Source: Bacillus sp. V59.32b (GTDB taxonomy: Bacteria > Bacillota > Bacilli > Bacillales > DSM-1321). From it: a DNA stretch of 64,000 nucleotides. Below are positions 8,333 through 17,670 of the stretch, piece by piece. Under the pieces are notes generated by a model that worked only from the letters and a program-made list of their open reading frames with translations, did no database searches and was not told where the DNA came from. The position numbers and the translations under genes are program-made. Numbering within the stretch: position 1 is the first letter of the stretch; each line of letters opens with the position of its first letter. The DNA lies in NCBI RefSeq assembly GCF_003429085.1, contig NZ_QVTC01000013.1, positions 1 through 64,000 on the forward strand, in the 5' to 3' direction.

Positions 8333-8863
8333 ATGGAAAAGAAAAAGCGACGCCTGGTTCTAAGAACGGTTATCCTCCTTTTATTGGGTGCAGCTCTTGT
8401 GTACTCTTTATATGCCAATTTCACAAAAGATCAGGATACATCGGTTAAAATGGGATCCATTCCTCCTGATTTTGTGCTTACCGACATGGAAGGCAATAAG
8501 CATCGGCTTTCGGATTATAAGGGCCAGGGTGTGCTGCTTAATTTTTGGGGCACATGGTGCAAGCCTTGTGAAAGAGAAATGCCTTATATGGACAACCAAT
8601 ATAAAAAATATAAAGACCAAGGCGTTCAAATATTGGCGGTTAACATCAATGAATCGGATTATGCTGTGCAATCATTTGTAGATAAGCATAAACTGACATT
8701 TCCTGTCTTGATTGATAAAGGAGAGGAAGTGCGGATGGCTTATGACATCAATCCGCTTCCTTCAACGTTGCTTATTGATAAAGAAGGAAAGGTCGTTGAT
8801 TTTATCACGGGAGAATTGACGGAGAAAATGATACAGGAGCAAATGGAGAGAATAAAACCATAA
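8333..8863 (+). CDS. resA: Thiol-disulfide oxidoreductase ResA
   Basis: Membrane-anchored extracytoplasmic thioredoxin-like protein that reduces the CXXCH thiols of apocytochrome c before haem attachment. The 176-residue product has an N-terminal anchor (about 9-27, LVLRTVILLLLGAALVYSL) and the active site WGTWCKPC (Cys76, Cys79). B. subtilis has CEPC, so the Glu between the cysteines is Lys here. It is first in resABCDE and 18 bases from resB. Confidence 0.93.
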   Translation: MEKKKRRLVLRTVILLLLGAALVYSLYANFTKDQDTSVKMGSIPPDFVLTDMEGNKHRLSDYKGQGVLLNFWGTWCKPCEREMPYMDNQYKKYKDQGVQILAVNINESDYAVQSFVDKHKLTFPVLIDKGEEVRMAYDINPLPSTLLIDKEGKVVDFITGELTEKMIQEQMERIKP

Positions 8864-8881
8864 CACGGGGAGTTTTTTTAC

Positions 8882-10525
8882 ATGGATGAAGTGAAATGCG
8901 AATGCGGGCATATCAATCCGCATGGCACTGTCCTCTGTGAAGCATGCGGCAGGCTGTTGGACGAATCCCAATCAGAAAATAAAGTGGTTGATATGCGCTA
9001 TGAGGGAAGCGCCAGACGTTCGCAAACCTACAATAAGACAATCGTTGATAAAATATGGAATTTCTTTTCTTCAGTAAAAGTCGGTATATGGCTGATTGTC
9101 ATCACCCTGGTTGCTTCGGCACTTGGAACAATCCTGCCGCAGGAAATGTACATACCGCAGAACATTCCGCCTGAACAGCATTATGAACAGGAATACGGCT
9201 GGTTCGGGAAGCTGTTTTACCAGCTTGGACTTCATAATCTATACAGCTCATGGTGGTACTTGATTTTAATCGCTTTAATCGGAACCTCCATTCTTATTGC
9301 AAGCATTGACCGCTTCTTTCCATTATACCGGTCATTAAAAAAACAAAAGGTATCCAGGCATGCTGGTTTTTTGAAAAGACAGCGCGTGTTTGGAATTACG
9401 AAGACTGAAAATAGAGACGCGGATTTTGAGGAAATTAAAAAGAGCCTCGAAAATCATCGGTATCATGTACGCATTGAAGACGGGAATATTCTTGCTGAAA
9501 AAAGACGTTTCTCAAGATGGGGCCCTTATGTAAACCATATTGGCTTGATTATATTCTTGATCGGCGGCATGCTGAGATTTGTTCCCGGCATGTACGTGGA
9601 CGAAATGCTTTGGATACGTGAAGGGGAAACGAAAGCGATTCCAGGTACAGAAGGAAAATATTTCCTTTCGAGTGATAAATTCATTCTAGAGGTTTACGAT
9701 AAGGAAAAGGAAAACGAGAATTTTTCAGAAGCTATTGAAATGAACGGTTCGATTGCGAAAAACTACCAATCTAACGTTAGCTTATATGAGAGGGTTGGGG
9801 ATCAGGTAATCGGTGAGGAACCTGAACTGAAGAAGGTTAAAGATCATCAGATTAAAGTCAACCAGCCGCTAAAGCATGACCATTATGCGATTTATCAGGT
9901 GAATTACAAACGCGATGAATTAAATCAAATGAAGCTTGATCTGACCCATAAGGAATCGGGAGAAAAGTTCGGCATGGTAACGGTGGACTTATACGATCCA
10001 CAACCAAAATACGATTTAAAGGAAGGCTATTCAGTCGAACTGATAAGCTACTTCCCTGACTTCGAGTATAAGGAAAACGGTGAACCCGGTACAAAATCCA
10101 GGATACCGAATAACCCGGCATTTTTCTTTAAAATGTATACGCCTGATAAACCAGAGGGAGAAGTCAGTTTTGTGGCGATTCAGCAAAATCTGGAGCCGCT
10201 CGGTGAAAATGACTACAAGATGACTTTTGCCGGGATCGAGACGAAAAATGTATCAGGTTTAACGGTGCGAAAAGATTTAACGCTGTGGGTTCTGGCTGTC
10301 GGCGGCTTTATTTTTATGATTGGTGTCGTTCAAGGTGCTTACTGGAACCATCGCCGTATCTGGATTCAAAAGAGAGATGGGGAAGTTTGGCTCGCAGGAC
10401 ATACGAACAAAAATTGGCATGGGTTGAAGCGTGATATAAACCGGGTCATCGAGAATACGATAATCGAGGAACCGCGTGATCAGCTTCAAGAAGAGATATC
10501 TTCAAAAAAAGGGGAAGATAAATAA
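8882..10525 (+). CDS. resB: Cytochrome c biogenesis protein ResB
   Basis: Membrane part of the system II cytochrome c synthase; with ResC it delivers haem and attaches it to apocytochrome c. The 547-residue product opens with a cytoplasmic four-cysteine ribbon (C6, C8, C19, C22; KCECGH and CEAC), then transmembrane segments near 60-82, 118-137, 213-232 and 468-486, with a large extracytoplasmic domain between the last two. The stop overlaps the resC start by one base. The N-terminal ribbon is usual in Bacillus ResB. Confidence 0.93.
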   Translation: MDEVKCECGHINPHGTVLCEACGRLLDESQSENKVVDMRYEGSARRSQTYNKTIVDKIWNFFSSVKVGIWLIVITLVASALGTILPQEMYIPQNIPPEQHYEQEYGWFGKLFYQLGLHNLYSSWWYLILIALIGTSILIASIDRFFPLYRSLKKQKVSRHAGFLKRQRVFGITKTENRDADFEEIKKSLENHRYHVRIEDGNILAEKRRFSRWGPYVNHIGLIIFLIGGMLRFVPGMYVDEMLWIREGETKAIPGTEGKYFLSSDKFILEVYDKEKENENFSEAIEMNGSIAKNYQSNVSLYERVGDQVIGEEPELKKVKDHQIKVNQPLKHDHYAIYQVNYKRDELNQMKLDLTHKESGEKFGMVTVDLYDPQPKYDLKEGYSVELISYFPDFEYKENGEPGTKSRIPNNPAFFFKMYTPDKPEGEVSFVAIQQNLEPLGENDYKMTFAGIETKNVSGLTVRKDLTLWVLAVGGFIFMIGVVQGAYWNHRRIWIQKRDGEVWLAGHTNKNWHGLKRDINRVIENTIIEEPRDQLQEEISSKKGEDK

Positions 10526-11703
10526 TGGCTCAACTAAGCAGCAATCTATTATATATCGCGTTTATATTATATTTAATCGCTACCTTTTTCTTTGCGGGCT
10601 CGATCAAAGATAAAAGAGGGCAGGCAGAAAAGAAACAAAACAAATGGGCAATGATCGGCATCATCATCACAATCATCGGCTTTGTCGCACAGCTTGGGTA
10701 TTTCATCACAAGATGGATCGCAAGCGGACATGCTCCAGTCAGCAATTTATTTGAATTCACGACATTCTTCGGCATGATGCTCGTCGCAGCATTCATTATT
10801 ATTTATTTTATCTATCAAACTCCTGTTCTTGGATTATTCACACTTCCTGTAGCGGTACTCATCATCGCGTACGCAAGTATGTTTCCAAGGGAAATTTCGC
10901 CGTTGATTCCAGCGCTGCAAAGTGATTGGCTTCATATCCACGTGACGACCGCGGCAGCCGGTCAGGCAATTCTGGCGATCAGCTTTGCGGCGGGGCTGAT
11001 TTATTTGCTAAAATCCGTTGACCAATCGAAATCAAGTAAAAGTACTTTTTGGCTTGAAGCGACAATTCTTACATTGGTCATTACACTTGGCTTTGTGCTT
11101 GTTTCAACCATTTTCTCAGTAATGGACTACAAGGCGGAATTCGCCTATCTTGACAAAGAAGATAAAGAGGCCGGTGCGACCTATACCTTACCTCCGCTCG
11201 TCGGTCCGCATGAAGGAAAACTGTTGACTGATGGCAAAATGGAACCGGTTGTCGAAGTACCGGCGATTATCGACGCAAAGAAATTAAATACGGTCATCTG
11301 GTCCATATTTAGCGGCCTTGTTCTTTATGGTTTACTCAGACTCATTCTACGGAAACGGATCTCCGCCATGCTTCAGCCGCTCGTGAAAAATGTCAATTTG
11401 GACTTGGTGGATGAAATAGGCTATCGTTCCGTATTGATCGGTTTCCCAATTTTTACGCTAGGAGCGCTGATTTTCGCGATGATCTGGGCGCAGATAGCCT
11501 GGACCCGATTCTGGGGCTGGGATCCAAAAGAGGTCTGGGCCTTGATCACATGGCTGTTTTATGCGGCTTTTCTTCACCTTCGCCTGTCCAAAGGCTGGCA
11601 TGGTGAGAAGTCGGCATGGCTCGCCGTGATTGGTTTCGCGATCATTATGTTCAATCTGATTTTTGTTAACCTGGTCATCGCCGGTTTGCATTCATACGCA
11701 TAA
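10525..11703 (+). CDS. resC: Cytochrome c biogenesis protein ResC (CcsA/CcsB family)
   Basis: Polytopic haem-handling subunit of the system II cytochrome c synthase. The 392-residue product has about eight hydrophobic segments and the tryptophan-rich haem-binding signature [20 protein letters not shown] near residues 325-345. Conserved histidines in flanking helices could serve as haem ligands ([14 protein letters not shown] and [16 protein letters not shown]). It starts one base inside resB. A strong hairpin follows, so resDE may have a second promoter. Confidence 0.93.
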   Translation: MAQLSSNLLYIAFILYLIATFFFAGSIKDKRGQAEKKQNKWAMIGIIITIIGFVAQLGYFITRWIASGHAPVSNLFEFTTFFGMMLVAAFIIIYFIYQTPVLGLFTLPVAVLIIAYASMFPREISPLIPALQSDWLHIHVTTAAAGQAILAISFAAGLIYLLKSVDQSKSSKSTFWLEATILTLVITLGFVLVSTIFSVMDYKAEFAYLDKEDKEAGATYTLPPLVGPHEGKLLTDGKMEPVVEVPAIIDAKKLNTVIWSIFSGLVLYGLLRLILRKRISAMLQPLVKNVNLDLVDEIGYRSVLIGFPIFTLGALIFAMIWAQIAWTRFWGWDPKEVWALITWLFYAAFLHLRLSKGWHGEKSAWLAVIGFAIIMFNLIFVNLVIAGLHSYA

Positions 11704-11709
11704 TTCTTA

Positions 11710-11782
11710 AGGGATCGACACTTCCTTTCCTGCACATCCCGGCGAATCCAGCTTGTGTAGGAGGTGTCGGGCCCTTTTTCTT
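11710..11782 (+). terminator. Strong terminator between resC and resD
   Basis: CGACACTTCCT pairs with AGGAGGTGTCG, extended by GGG/CCC at the base and followed by TTTTTC. The inner arm also folds. It implies partial separation of resABC from resDE. Confidence 0.8.
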
Positions 11783-11788
11783 TGTTAA

Positions 11789-11900
11789 AAAAAGTAGAAC
11801 TTCTTAAACTACGATGTACTGGAGCGACTTGTGCAGGCGCCGACACAGCGTGGTGATTTTAGTCGAGTCCATATACAGTGCGCGCTTCTACTTTTCTTTT
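11789..11900 (+). repeat. Family A repeat copy 3 (short)
   Basis: A reduced copy: GTAGAACTTCTTAAACTACG, GCCGACACAGCGTGGTGATT, TTAGTCGAG and an ending GTGCGCGCTTCTACTTTTC. It again lies directly behind a terminator and ahead of the next gene, and its two ends are partly complementary (GTAGAA and TTCTAC). Confidence 0.55.
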
Positions 11901-11964
11901 GCTAAGTACCACTTTTTCACCAATCTGATGAATGATAAACTAAATAAAAAGGAGATGTAAATCG

Positions 11965-12681
11965 ATGGAGAATGCTCAAAGAATTTTAGTAGTGGACGAC
12001 GAGGAAAGGATTCGCCGTCTTATAAGAATGTATCTGGAACGGGAAGATTACGTGATTGATGAAGCGGAAAACGGGAATATCGCGTTAATGAAAGCACTTG
12101 AAAGTGATTACGATCTGATTTTGCTTGATATCATGATGCCGGGCAAGGATGGAATAGAAGTATGCCGTGAAATTCGGGAGAAGAAGTCGACCCCTATCAT
12201 CATGCTGACCGCAAAGGGAGAAGAAGTGAACCGGGTCCAGGGATTTGAAGTGGGAACAGATGATTACATTGTTAAGCCATTTAGTCCAAGAGAAGTAGTG
12301 TTGCGGGTAAAAGCATTGCTTCGTCGTTCAGCTACTAATAGCTATATTCAAGCAGATTCCAGCACGGCGGATGTTATTGTTTTTCCTCACTTAACGATTG
12401 ATAATGATGCGCATAGAGTGACGGCTGACGATAAGGAAGTAACGTTAACGCCGAAGGAATATGAACTGTTGTATTTCCTAGCTAAATCTCCAGACAAGGT
12501 GTTTGACCGCGAGCAATTATTAAAAGAAGTCTGGCATTATGAATTTTTTGGAGATCTTCGAACTGTAGACACCCACGTAAAACGATTGCGCGAAAAATTA
12601 AACCGCATTTCAGAAAACGCCGCAAAAATGATCGTTACGGTATGGGGCGTAGGGTATAAATTCGAAGTAATGAATGACTGA
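11965..12681 (+). CDS. resD: Response regulator ResD
   Basis: OmpR/PhoB-type transcription factor for aerobic and anaerobic respiration genes, phosphorylated by ResE. The 238-residue product has a receiver domain (1-120: acidic pair Asp11-Asp12, phospho-acceptor Asp55 in LLDIMMPG, Lys in DYIVKPF) and a C-terminal winged helix ending TVWGVGYKFE. The SD AAGGAGATG is well placed. Its stop overlaps the resE ATG by one base. Confidence 0.95.
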   Translation: MENAQRILVVDDEERIRRLIRMYLEREDYVIDEAENGNIALMKALESDYDLILLDIMMPGKDGIEVCREIREKKSTPIIMLTAKGEEVNRVQGFEVGTDDYIVKPFSPREVVLRVKALLRRSATNSYIQADSSTADVIVFPHLTIDNDAHRVTADDKEVTLTPKEYELLYFLAKSPDKVFDREQLLKEVWHYEFFGDLRTVDTHVKRLREKLNRISENAAKMIVTVWGVGYKFEVMND

Positions 12682-14462
12682 TGTTTTGGCGAAGTGTAGT
12701 CGGGAAACTGTGGATAACGATTTTGCTGCTTGTGTCGTTCGTTCTATTGATCCTGACGGTCCTCCTATTAGAGTTTTTTGAAAACTTTCAGATTAATGAA
12801 GTCGAAAATGAACTGACAAAAAGCGGTAATAGAATTGCCGAGATTCTCCACCAGCATGCCGATACGAGCGAGGCACTGGAAATAGCATCCCAAATGATTG
12901 GCGATGAAACAAAGATGCTTGTCATTGAAGGAGACGAAGTCATATTTTCCACTGAACAAGCGGATTCTGCGTTAACTCCCGGGTTTTTAAGAGACGACGA
13001 AGAATTAGATAAAGTTTTTTCTGAGCGAAAAACGATAAAAAAGGAGATGGCCCTGCCTATTGAAAACGGTACAAATCGGAACGTCCCGGCGATAGTTGTA
13101 GGGGTTCCCTTAGAGCTAAAAGGGAAATTCGATGAAATCTTTTTATATCGTTCGCTAGATGCAATGGAAGAAGCAAGGGATTCAACAACAAAGTTTATTT
13201 TGCTCGCTGCGGGCGTCGCGATCATTTTGACAACCATATTCGCTTTTTTCCTATCTACGAGAATTACGGCACCGTTGCGTAAAATGCGGGAGGCTGCCTT
13301 TGAGGTCGCTAGAGGAAAATTCGATACGAAAGTACCGATCCTGACTCGGGATGAAATCGGTGAACTGGCCACCGCTTTTAATCAAATGGGGAAACAGCTG
13401 AAATTCAATTTAAATGCTCTTAATCAGGAAAAGGAACATCTTGCGAGTATTTTAAGCAGTATGGCTGACGGGGTTATCACCTTCAATAAGGACGGCACAA
13501 TCCTGGAGGTGAATCCACCTGCAGAACGGTTCCTTCAAAGCTGGTATTATGAAAAAGGTTTTGCCCGTGAAACAGGTGACATGGTTCCTTCCGTGCTTAT
13601 GAATCTCTTTGACCAGTCCGAAGAAATGGGCAGAGAACAGGTTGGGGGGATAAGCCTCCAGGGACATGATTGGGTGCTGATCGTCAGTCCGCTGTATAGC
13701 AATAATACGATACGCGGAGCCGTGACGATTATCCGCGATATGACGGAAGAGCGTAAACTGGACAAACTGCGTAAAGATTTTATCGCCAATGTGTCGCATG
13801 AACTAAGGACGCCGATTTCGATGCTTCAGGGATACAGTGAAGCGATTATCGATGATATTGCCGGAAGTGAAGAAGAGAAGAAGGAAATGGCACAGGTGAT
13901 TTATGACGAATCACTGCGGATGGGGCGTCTTGTCAATGACCTGCTTGACCTGGGAAGAATGGAGGCGGGGCATATCACGCTTAAGTTTGATCGTGTTGAG
14001 CTCCAGCCTTATTTGAACCGGATCGCCTATAAGTTTTATGGGCTTGCTAAAGAAAAGGATATTAAGATCGTAACCCGTATGGAGGATGAGAATATTAGCT
14101 GGGAGTTTGATCCAGACCGCATGGAACAGGTTCTGACAAATCTGATCGATAATGCCGTCCGCCATACCCCTGAAGGCGGGACTGTTGAAGTCATTCAGCG
14201 AAGCGAAGAGCGGTATGGACTGGTGGTTGATGTCAAAGATTCCGGATCCGGTATTCCTGAAGAGGATCTCGCTTTTGTCTTTGAAAGGTTTTATAAAGCC
14301 GATAAAGCAAGGACGAGGGGGCGTTCAGGAACTGGGTTGGGACTTGCGATCGCCAAAAACATCATTGACGCTCATGACGGACATATAACCGTAAATAGCT
14401 TACCCGGAAAGGGAACAACCTTTACATGCATCCTCCCTCGAAAAATGGGAGAAAATGAATAA
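12681..14462 (+). CDS. resE: Sensor histidine kinase ResE
   Basis: Membrane sensor kinase and phosphatase partner of ResD, responding to oxygen limitation and redox state. The 593-residue product has two transmembrane helices (about 9-31 and 171-191) bounding an extracytoplasmic domain. A HAMP linker, a PAS domain (about 250-355), HisKA with phospho-acceptor His373 in NVSHELRTP, and an ATPase domain with N, G1 (VKDSGSGIPEEDL) and G2 (GRSGTGLGLAIAK) boxes follow. Domain order matches B. subtilis ResE. Confidence 0.95.
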   Translation: MFWRSVVGKLWITILLLVSFVLLILTVLLLEFFENFQINEVENELTKSGNRIAEILHQHADTSEALEIASQMIGDETKMLVIEGDEVIFSTEQADSALTPGFLRDDEELDKVFSERKTIKKEMALPIENGTNRNVPAIVVGVPLELKGKFDEIFLYRSLDAMEEARDSTTKFILLAAGVAIILTTIFAFFLSTRITAPLRKMREAAFEVARGKFDTKVPILTRDEIGELATAFNQMGKQLKFNLNALNQEKEHLASILSSMADGVITFNKDGTILEVNPPAERFLQSWYYEKGFARETGDMVPSVLMNLFDQSEEMGREQVGGISLQGHDWVLIVSPLYSNNTIRGAVTIIRDMTEERKLDKLRKDFIANVSHELRTPISMLQGYSEAIIDDIAGSEEEKKEMAQVIYDESLRMGRLVNDLLDLGRMEAGHITLKFDRVELQPYLNRIAYKFYGLAKEKDIKIVTRMEDENISWEFDPDRMEQVLTNLIDNAVRHTPEGGTVEVIQRSEERYGLVVDVKDSGSGIPEEDLAFVFERFYKADKARTRGRSGTGLGLAIAKNIIDAHDGHITVNSLPGKGTTFTCILPRKMGENE

Positions 14463-14523
14463 GGCATAAAAAGATTGGCGGATAATCTTGTTTCATAAGA
14501 AACATCTATAAACAAATATTCTT

Positions 14524-14577
14524 GGAAGGGGCCCCCTCCGGAAGACCTAGGGGTGGGGCGGCCCCTTCCTTTTTTCT
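14524..14577 (+). terminator. Terminator of the res operon
   Basis: GGAAGGGGCC (14524-14533) and GGCCCCTTCC (14560-14569) form a perfect 10-bp GC-rich stem, followed by TTTTTTC. The stem separates the res operon from sigX. Confidence 0.9.
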
Positions 14578-14599
14578 TTCAAACAGTCTATAGTAAAAA

Positions 14600-14626
14600 T
14601 GTAACTTTTTTAAAATGTTTTACGAC
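14600..14626 (+). promoter_or_regulatory. SigX-type (ECF) autoregulatory promoter of sigX-rsiX
   Basis: TGTAAC (14600-14605), exactly 17 bases, then CGAC (14623-14626) is an exact match to the SigX consensus known from B. subtilis. It lies 28 bases before the sigX start, so SigX very likely drives its own operon. Confidence 0.85.
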
Positions 14627-14654
14627 TAATTCATTGAGCGGAGGAGGGGAAACG

Positions 14655-15206
14655 ATGGACTCCGTTTTTCAGGAACTTTATGAAAAATATCATCATGACC
14701 TATTTCAATTTCTTTTTTATCTCGTTAAAAACAGAGAGACAGCCGAAGACTTAGTTCAAGAGGTCTACATAAGAGTCATGAAATCATATGATCGATTTGA
14801 AGGAAAAAGCAGTGAAAAAACATGGCTTTTTTCGATTGCCAGAAATGCAGCCATCGATCATTTTCGAAAACAAAAAAGCTGGAAGCAAAAATTATATGAG
14901 AGCTTTGACTGGGACGGGCAGCAAATCAAGGATCAGCAGCCGCTGCCGGAAGAGATTGCCTTACAAAATGAGAATATACGCTGGATCTACAAAAGCCTTG
15001 ATCATTGCACAGTCGATCAAAGGTCAGTAGTCATCCTTCGTTACATCCAAGCGCTGTCCATTTCCGAAACAGCTGAGGTTCTAAAGTGGACGGAAAGCAA
15101 AGTGAAAACTACCCAGCACCGGGCCTTGAAAGCGGTCAAAAAGGTAATGGAGGAACAATCAGGGAAGGAGGGTATGCCAGATGAGAAGAGGGTCCCAATG
15201 GAATGA
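14655..15206 (+). CDS. sigX: ECF RNA polymerase sigma factor SigX
   Basis: Extracytoplasmic-function sigma factor for envelope-charge and antimicrobial-peptide stress genes. The 183-residue product has sigma region 2 (about 5-75, with TAEDLVQEVYIRVMKSYDRF and TWLFSIARNAAIDHFRKQ) and sigma region 4 (about 115-170, VVILRYIQALSISETAEVL). ATG 14655 is chosen because GGAGGAGGGG lies directly upstream and the promoter is just before it; the longer reading frame from 14553 would start inside the res terminator. It overlaps rsiX by 26 bases. Confidence 0.92.
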   Translation: MDSVFQELYEKYHHDLFQFLFYLVKNRETAEDLVQEVYIRVMKSYDRFEGKSSEKTWLFSIARNAAIDHFRKQKSWKQKLYESFDWDGQQIKDQQPLPEEIALQNENIRWIYKSLDHCTVDQRSVVILRYIQALSISETAEVLKWTESKVKTTQHRALKAVKKVMEEQSGKEGMPDEKRVPME

Positions 15207-16401
15207 CAAGGACATCGAGGAATTACTGCAAAATTTACCACAGGTTAAGGATAAAAGAAGTTCGCAGGAAATTTATCAAAATATTGAACTGAGAATCAAT
15301 AAGAAACGCCGAAGTAATTGGGTTCCTCTTTTTGCGACAGTGGCAGCCCTGTTTGTTCTGACTGTTCTTGCCTCAAGCTTTATGCTAAACTCTGAAAACT
15401 CGACAAGCGAGGATGTGGCCATCGAAAAAACGGCAACAGAAGGTAATCACCAGGAATCTTCGGCGGATAAGAAAGGACCACCTGCAGAAGAACCGGACAT
15501 TGCCGCAAATGAGGACAAAAACGAAGAGGCGGCAGAGGCCAAAAGAAATTCAACCGAAGAAAAATCCGTCCCAAAAATAGAGGATCCTTCCCTGCTGAAA
15601 GCGGGAGCGGTCCTGGCATCGGACTTGGAAAATCAATCGGTCATTACTATTGGGGTGCCTGACACCGAAGTAAACTATGTCATCCCGGTTTCTTATGTCA
15701 CAGAAGACGGCAGCGATGAAACAGCAGCTGAACTGTCACAGGTAATGTCGCTTTTGGAAGAAGACAGCCTCGGCCTGGATGATTATTTCCCACTGGATGC
15801 CACTATTACAACCGAGAACCAGCAAACGATAAATATCGATCTGCCTGAAGACAGCTCTCACTTATTGGAAGATAGACTGTTTTTTAAAGTGATTCAGGAA
15901 ACGTTCAAATATCAGGGGGGTGACAGAGTGACCTTTTCCACAAATGGGGAAAAAGGAGCCGAGTTTTCCCATCATGGATTCCTGGAGGAAATTGAGATAG
16001 AGAGTAACAATAACCGAGCCTATTTCATTTATCAATTGAATGAAGGCACGCGAAAAATGCTCGTACCATCGAACTCTGAGTTCACGACGATTGAAGAAGC
16101 CCTGGCGGAGATGAAGAATGGAAACGCTGAGGAGGATCCAAGCATCCTTCCTTCCATCCCTCAACAGCTCGAATGGGACTCCATTGAAGAGCAGGCAAAG
16201 AAACTCATCGTCAAATTTTCCGGAGATACGAAAATAGAAGATACCGAAGCTTACTTATACGCATTGGAAGCGATTCTTTTTACAGCCAAGGATTTCGGTT
16301 TTGATGCTGTGAAATTTGAAAATGTAACGATTGATGCGATCGGACCGTACAACTTGCAAAATGACTTGGCCGTACCGATTGCGCCTAACCGAATAAATTA
16401 G
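15181..16401 (+). CDS. rsiX: Anti-sigma-X factor RsiX
   Basis: Membrane anti-sigma factor holding SigX inactive. The 406-residue product has a short cytoplasmic N-terminus, one transmembrane helix (about 45-67, WVPLFATVAALFVLTVLASSF), a low-complexity acidic and lysine-rich linker (about 70-135) and an extracytoplasmic GerMN-like region. It is longer than B. subtilis RsiX (about 370), mainly in the linker. Translation is coupled to sigX by overlap, with SD AAGGAGGG inside the sigX end. Confidence 0.9.
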   Translation: MRRGSQWNDKDIEELLQNLPQVKDKRSSQEIYQNIELRINKKRRSNWVPLFATVAALFVLTVLASSFMLNSENSTSEDVAIEKTATEGNHQESSADKKGPPAEEPDIAANEDKNEEAAEAKRNSTEEKSVPKIEDPSLLKAGAVLASDLENQSVITIGVPDTEVNYVIPVSYVTEDGSDETAAELSQVMSLLEEDSLGLDDYFPLDATITTENQQTINIDLPEDSSHLLEDRLFFKVIQETFKYQGGDRVTFSTNGEKGAEFSHHGFLEEIEIESNNNRAYFIYQLNEGTRKMLVPSNSEFTTIEEALAEMKNGNAEEDPSILPSIPQQLEWDSIEEQAKKLIVKFSGDTKIEDTEAYLYALEAILFTAKDFGFDAVKFENVTIDAIGPYNLQNDLAVPIAPNRIN

Positions 16402-16410
16402 AAGCATCCT

Positions 16411-16441
16411 AAAACCCGTCGAAATCAGGCGGGTTTTTTAT
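16411..16441 (+). terminator. Terminator after rsiX
   Basis: AAAACCCG and CGGGTTTT form the stem, followed by a T run ending TTTTTTATTG. Confidence 0.85.
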
Positions 16442-16499
16442 TGTTTACCAGGAAATTATAAATGGATTTTTTGTGTGGATAACTAATTTAGATGATCTA

Positions 16500-16692
16500 T
16501 ATCCAGCTCCAGCGCCTAGCCCCTCTCTGGTCTAGCCAATCATCCGATGGGGAGAAGACCATTCCCCACGCTGATGCTCGTCTTATGCTTGTCGGGGGCC
16601 CACAGGATGTGGGTCAGAACGACGAAGACATAACGATGTGGCGGTCTTAGTCGTTCTTCCTTACGTACAAGGTGCTTGCGCTTTTATTCTGT
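16500..16692 (+). repeat. Family A repeat copy 4
   Basis: The most complete copy: opens TATCCAGCTCCAGCGCCTAG like copy 1 and continues with GGCCCACAGGATGTGGGTCAG and GAAGACATAACGATGTGGCG like copy 2. It ends GGTGCTTGCGCTTTTATTC. It shows that copies 1 and 2 belong to one family. Confidence 0.8.
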
Positions 16693-16775
16693 GAAACCAG
16701 ACATTCAATTCTATTTCAATCCGTCTCATCTTAGTATATGAATATGCATAATTTTCATTTTCATATCTATAATAA

Positions 16776-16822
16776 AAAGCATGGGTGATTGGAAACAGGA
16801 ATGTGCTTCCAATCACATGCAT
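16776..16822 (+). other. Long hairpin upstream of the M23-LysM gene
   Basis: GCATGGGTGATTGGAA and TTCCAATCACATGC pair over 14 bases with a two-base bulge around a 12-base loop. No T run follows, so it is not a normal terminator; it may be an operator or leader structure of the following gene. The rest of 16693-16878 is AT-rich and otherwise featureless. Confidence 0.5.
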
Positions 16823-16878
16823 ATGATGTTCGAGAGACTTTGAATTATATGGCCGGTTTAGGGCTAGGAGGCATATGA

Positions 16879-17595
16879 ATGATTGATTATGGAAAGCGCT
16901 TTTTGATTGTCATCATTTTAGCAATGTGTATCGGTCTGTTGTTTGTCGGGGGGAAAACGGGACATGCTTCTGCGGCAGGGAAGGAAGATTGGTTATGGCC
17001 GGCTGCAGACGGCATCATTTCGGACCGATTTGGGACAAGGGATGGTTCGCATAAAGGCATTGACATTGCTGCCAAATTAAATACGAATATAATAGCTGCC
17101 GATGAGGGAGTCGTCTCAAAATCCTATTATTCGGACAGCTATGGAAATGTTGTGTTCATTAAGCATCCTAATGGATTTGAAACGATATATGCTCATTTAA
17201 ATAAACGATTGGTAAGTGAAGGAAAAAGTGTGCGTCAAGGAGAGGTGATTGGCAAAATGGGCAACACGGGAAGATCGCGTGGTGTCCATCTGCATTTTGA
17301 AGTGCACGAACAGGAATGGACCGTAGATAAACGGCATGCACTGGATCCTTTGTTAGTTATGAATCAATCTCCAAAACAACGTAACATCAGCGAGCAGGAA
17401 TCGATACATGTAACCAAGCAAGTGGAGGATAAAGCGGTAGCGGCTGTAAAGGGAACGACTCATACTGTCAAAAAAGGTGAAACACTTTGGTCCATCGCGA
17501 AAAGAAATGGGACGACTGTCGAAGCCGTCAAGAAACTTAACCATTTGCAAAGTGACTTCATCAAATCGGGTGATTCTCTCATTTTAAGCAAATAA
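16879..17595 (+). CDS. M23 family metallopeptidase with C-terminal LysM domain
   Basis: Predicted secreted zinc endopeptidase acting on peptidoglycan cross-bridges or stem peptides. The 238-residue product has a signal peptide (about 1-33, LIVIILAMCIGLLFV), an M23 (LytM-type) domain with intact zinc motifs HKGID (His58, Asp62) and HLHF (His137, His139), and a LysM wall-binding repeat (about 194-238, TVKKGETLWSIAKRNGTT). SD AGGAGG is seven bases before ATG 16879. Which cell stage uses it is not clear; a sporulation role is possible but not shown. Confidence 0.85.
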   Translation: MIDYGKRFLIVIILAMCIGLLFVGGKTGHASAAGKEDWLWPAADGIISDRFGTRDGSHKGIDIAAKLNTNIIAADEGVVSKSYYSDSYGNVVFIKHPNGFETIYAHLNKRLVSEGKSVRQGEVIGKMGNTGRSRGVHLHFEVHEQEWTVDKRHALDPLLVMNQSPKQRNISEQESIHVTKQVEDKAVAAVKGTTHTVKKGETLWSIAKRNGTTVEAVKKLNHLQSDFIKSGDSLILSK

Positions 17596-17616
17596 AAGGA
17601 ACATACATACTTTTGG

Positions 17617-17646
17617 TTGCTTCTGGACTTTAACCCTTTGTATAAT
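17617..17646 (+). promoter_or_regulatory. Putative SigA promoter of the PHP phosphatase gene
   Basis: TTGCTT (17617-17622), an 18-base spacer and TATAAT (17641-17646), 24 bases before the TTG start. Confidence 0.6.
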
Positions 17647-17670
17647 TAAAGGAATAAAGGGGGAGTTCGT

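Noticed and set aside
12788-13372. 194-codon minus-strand ORF inside resE
   Set aside because: Serine-rich shadow of the resE frame with no homology signal; the same applies to the 263-codon minus ORF over tyrA/aroE and to others inside real genes.
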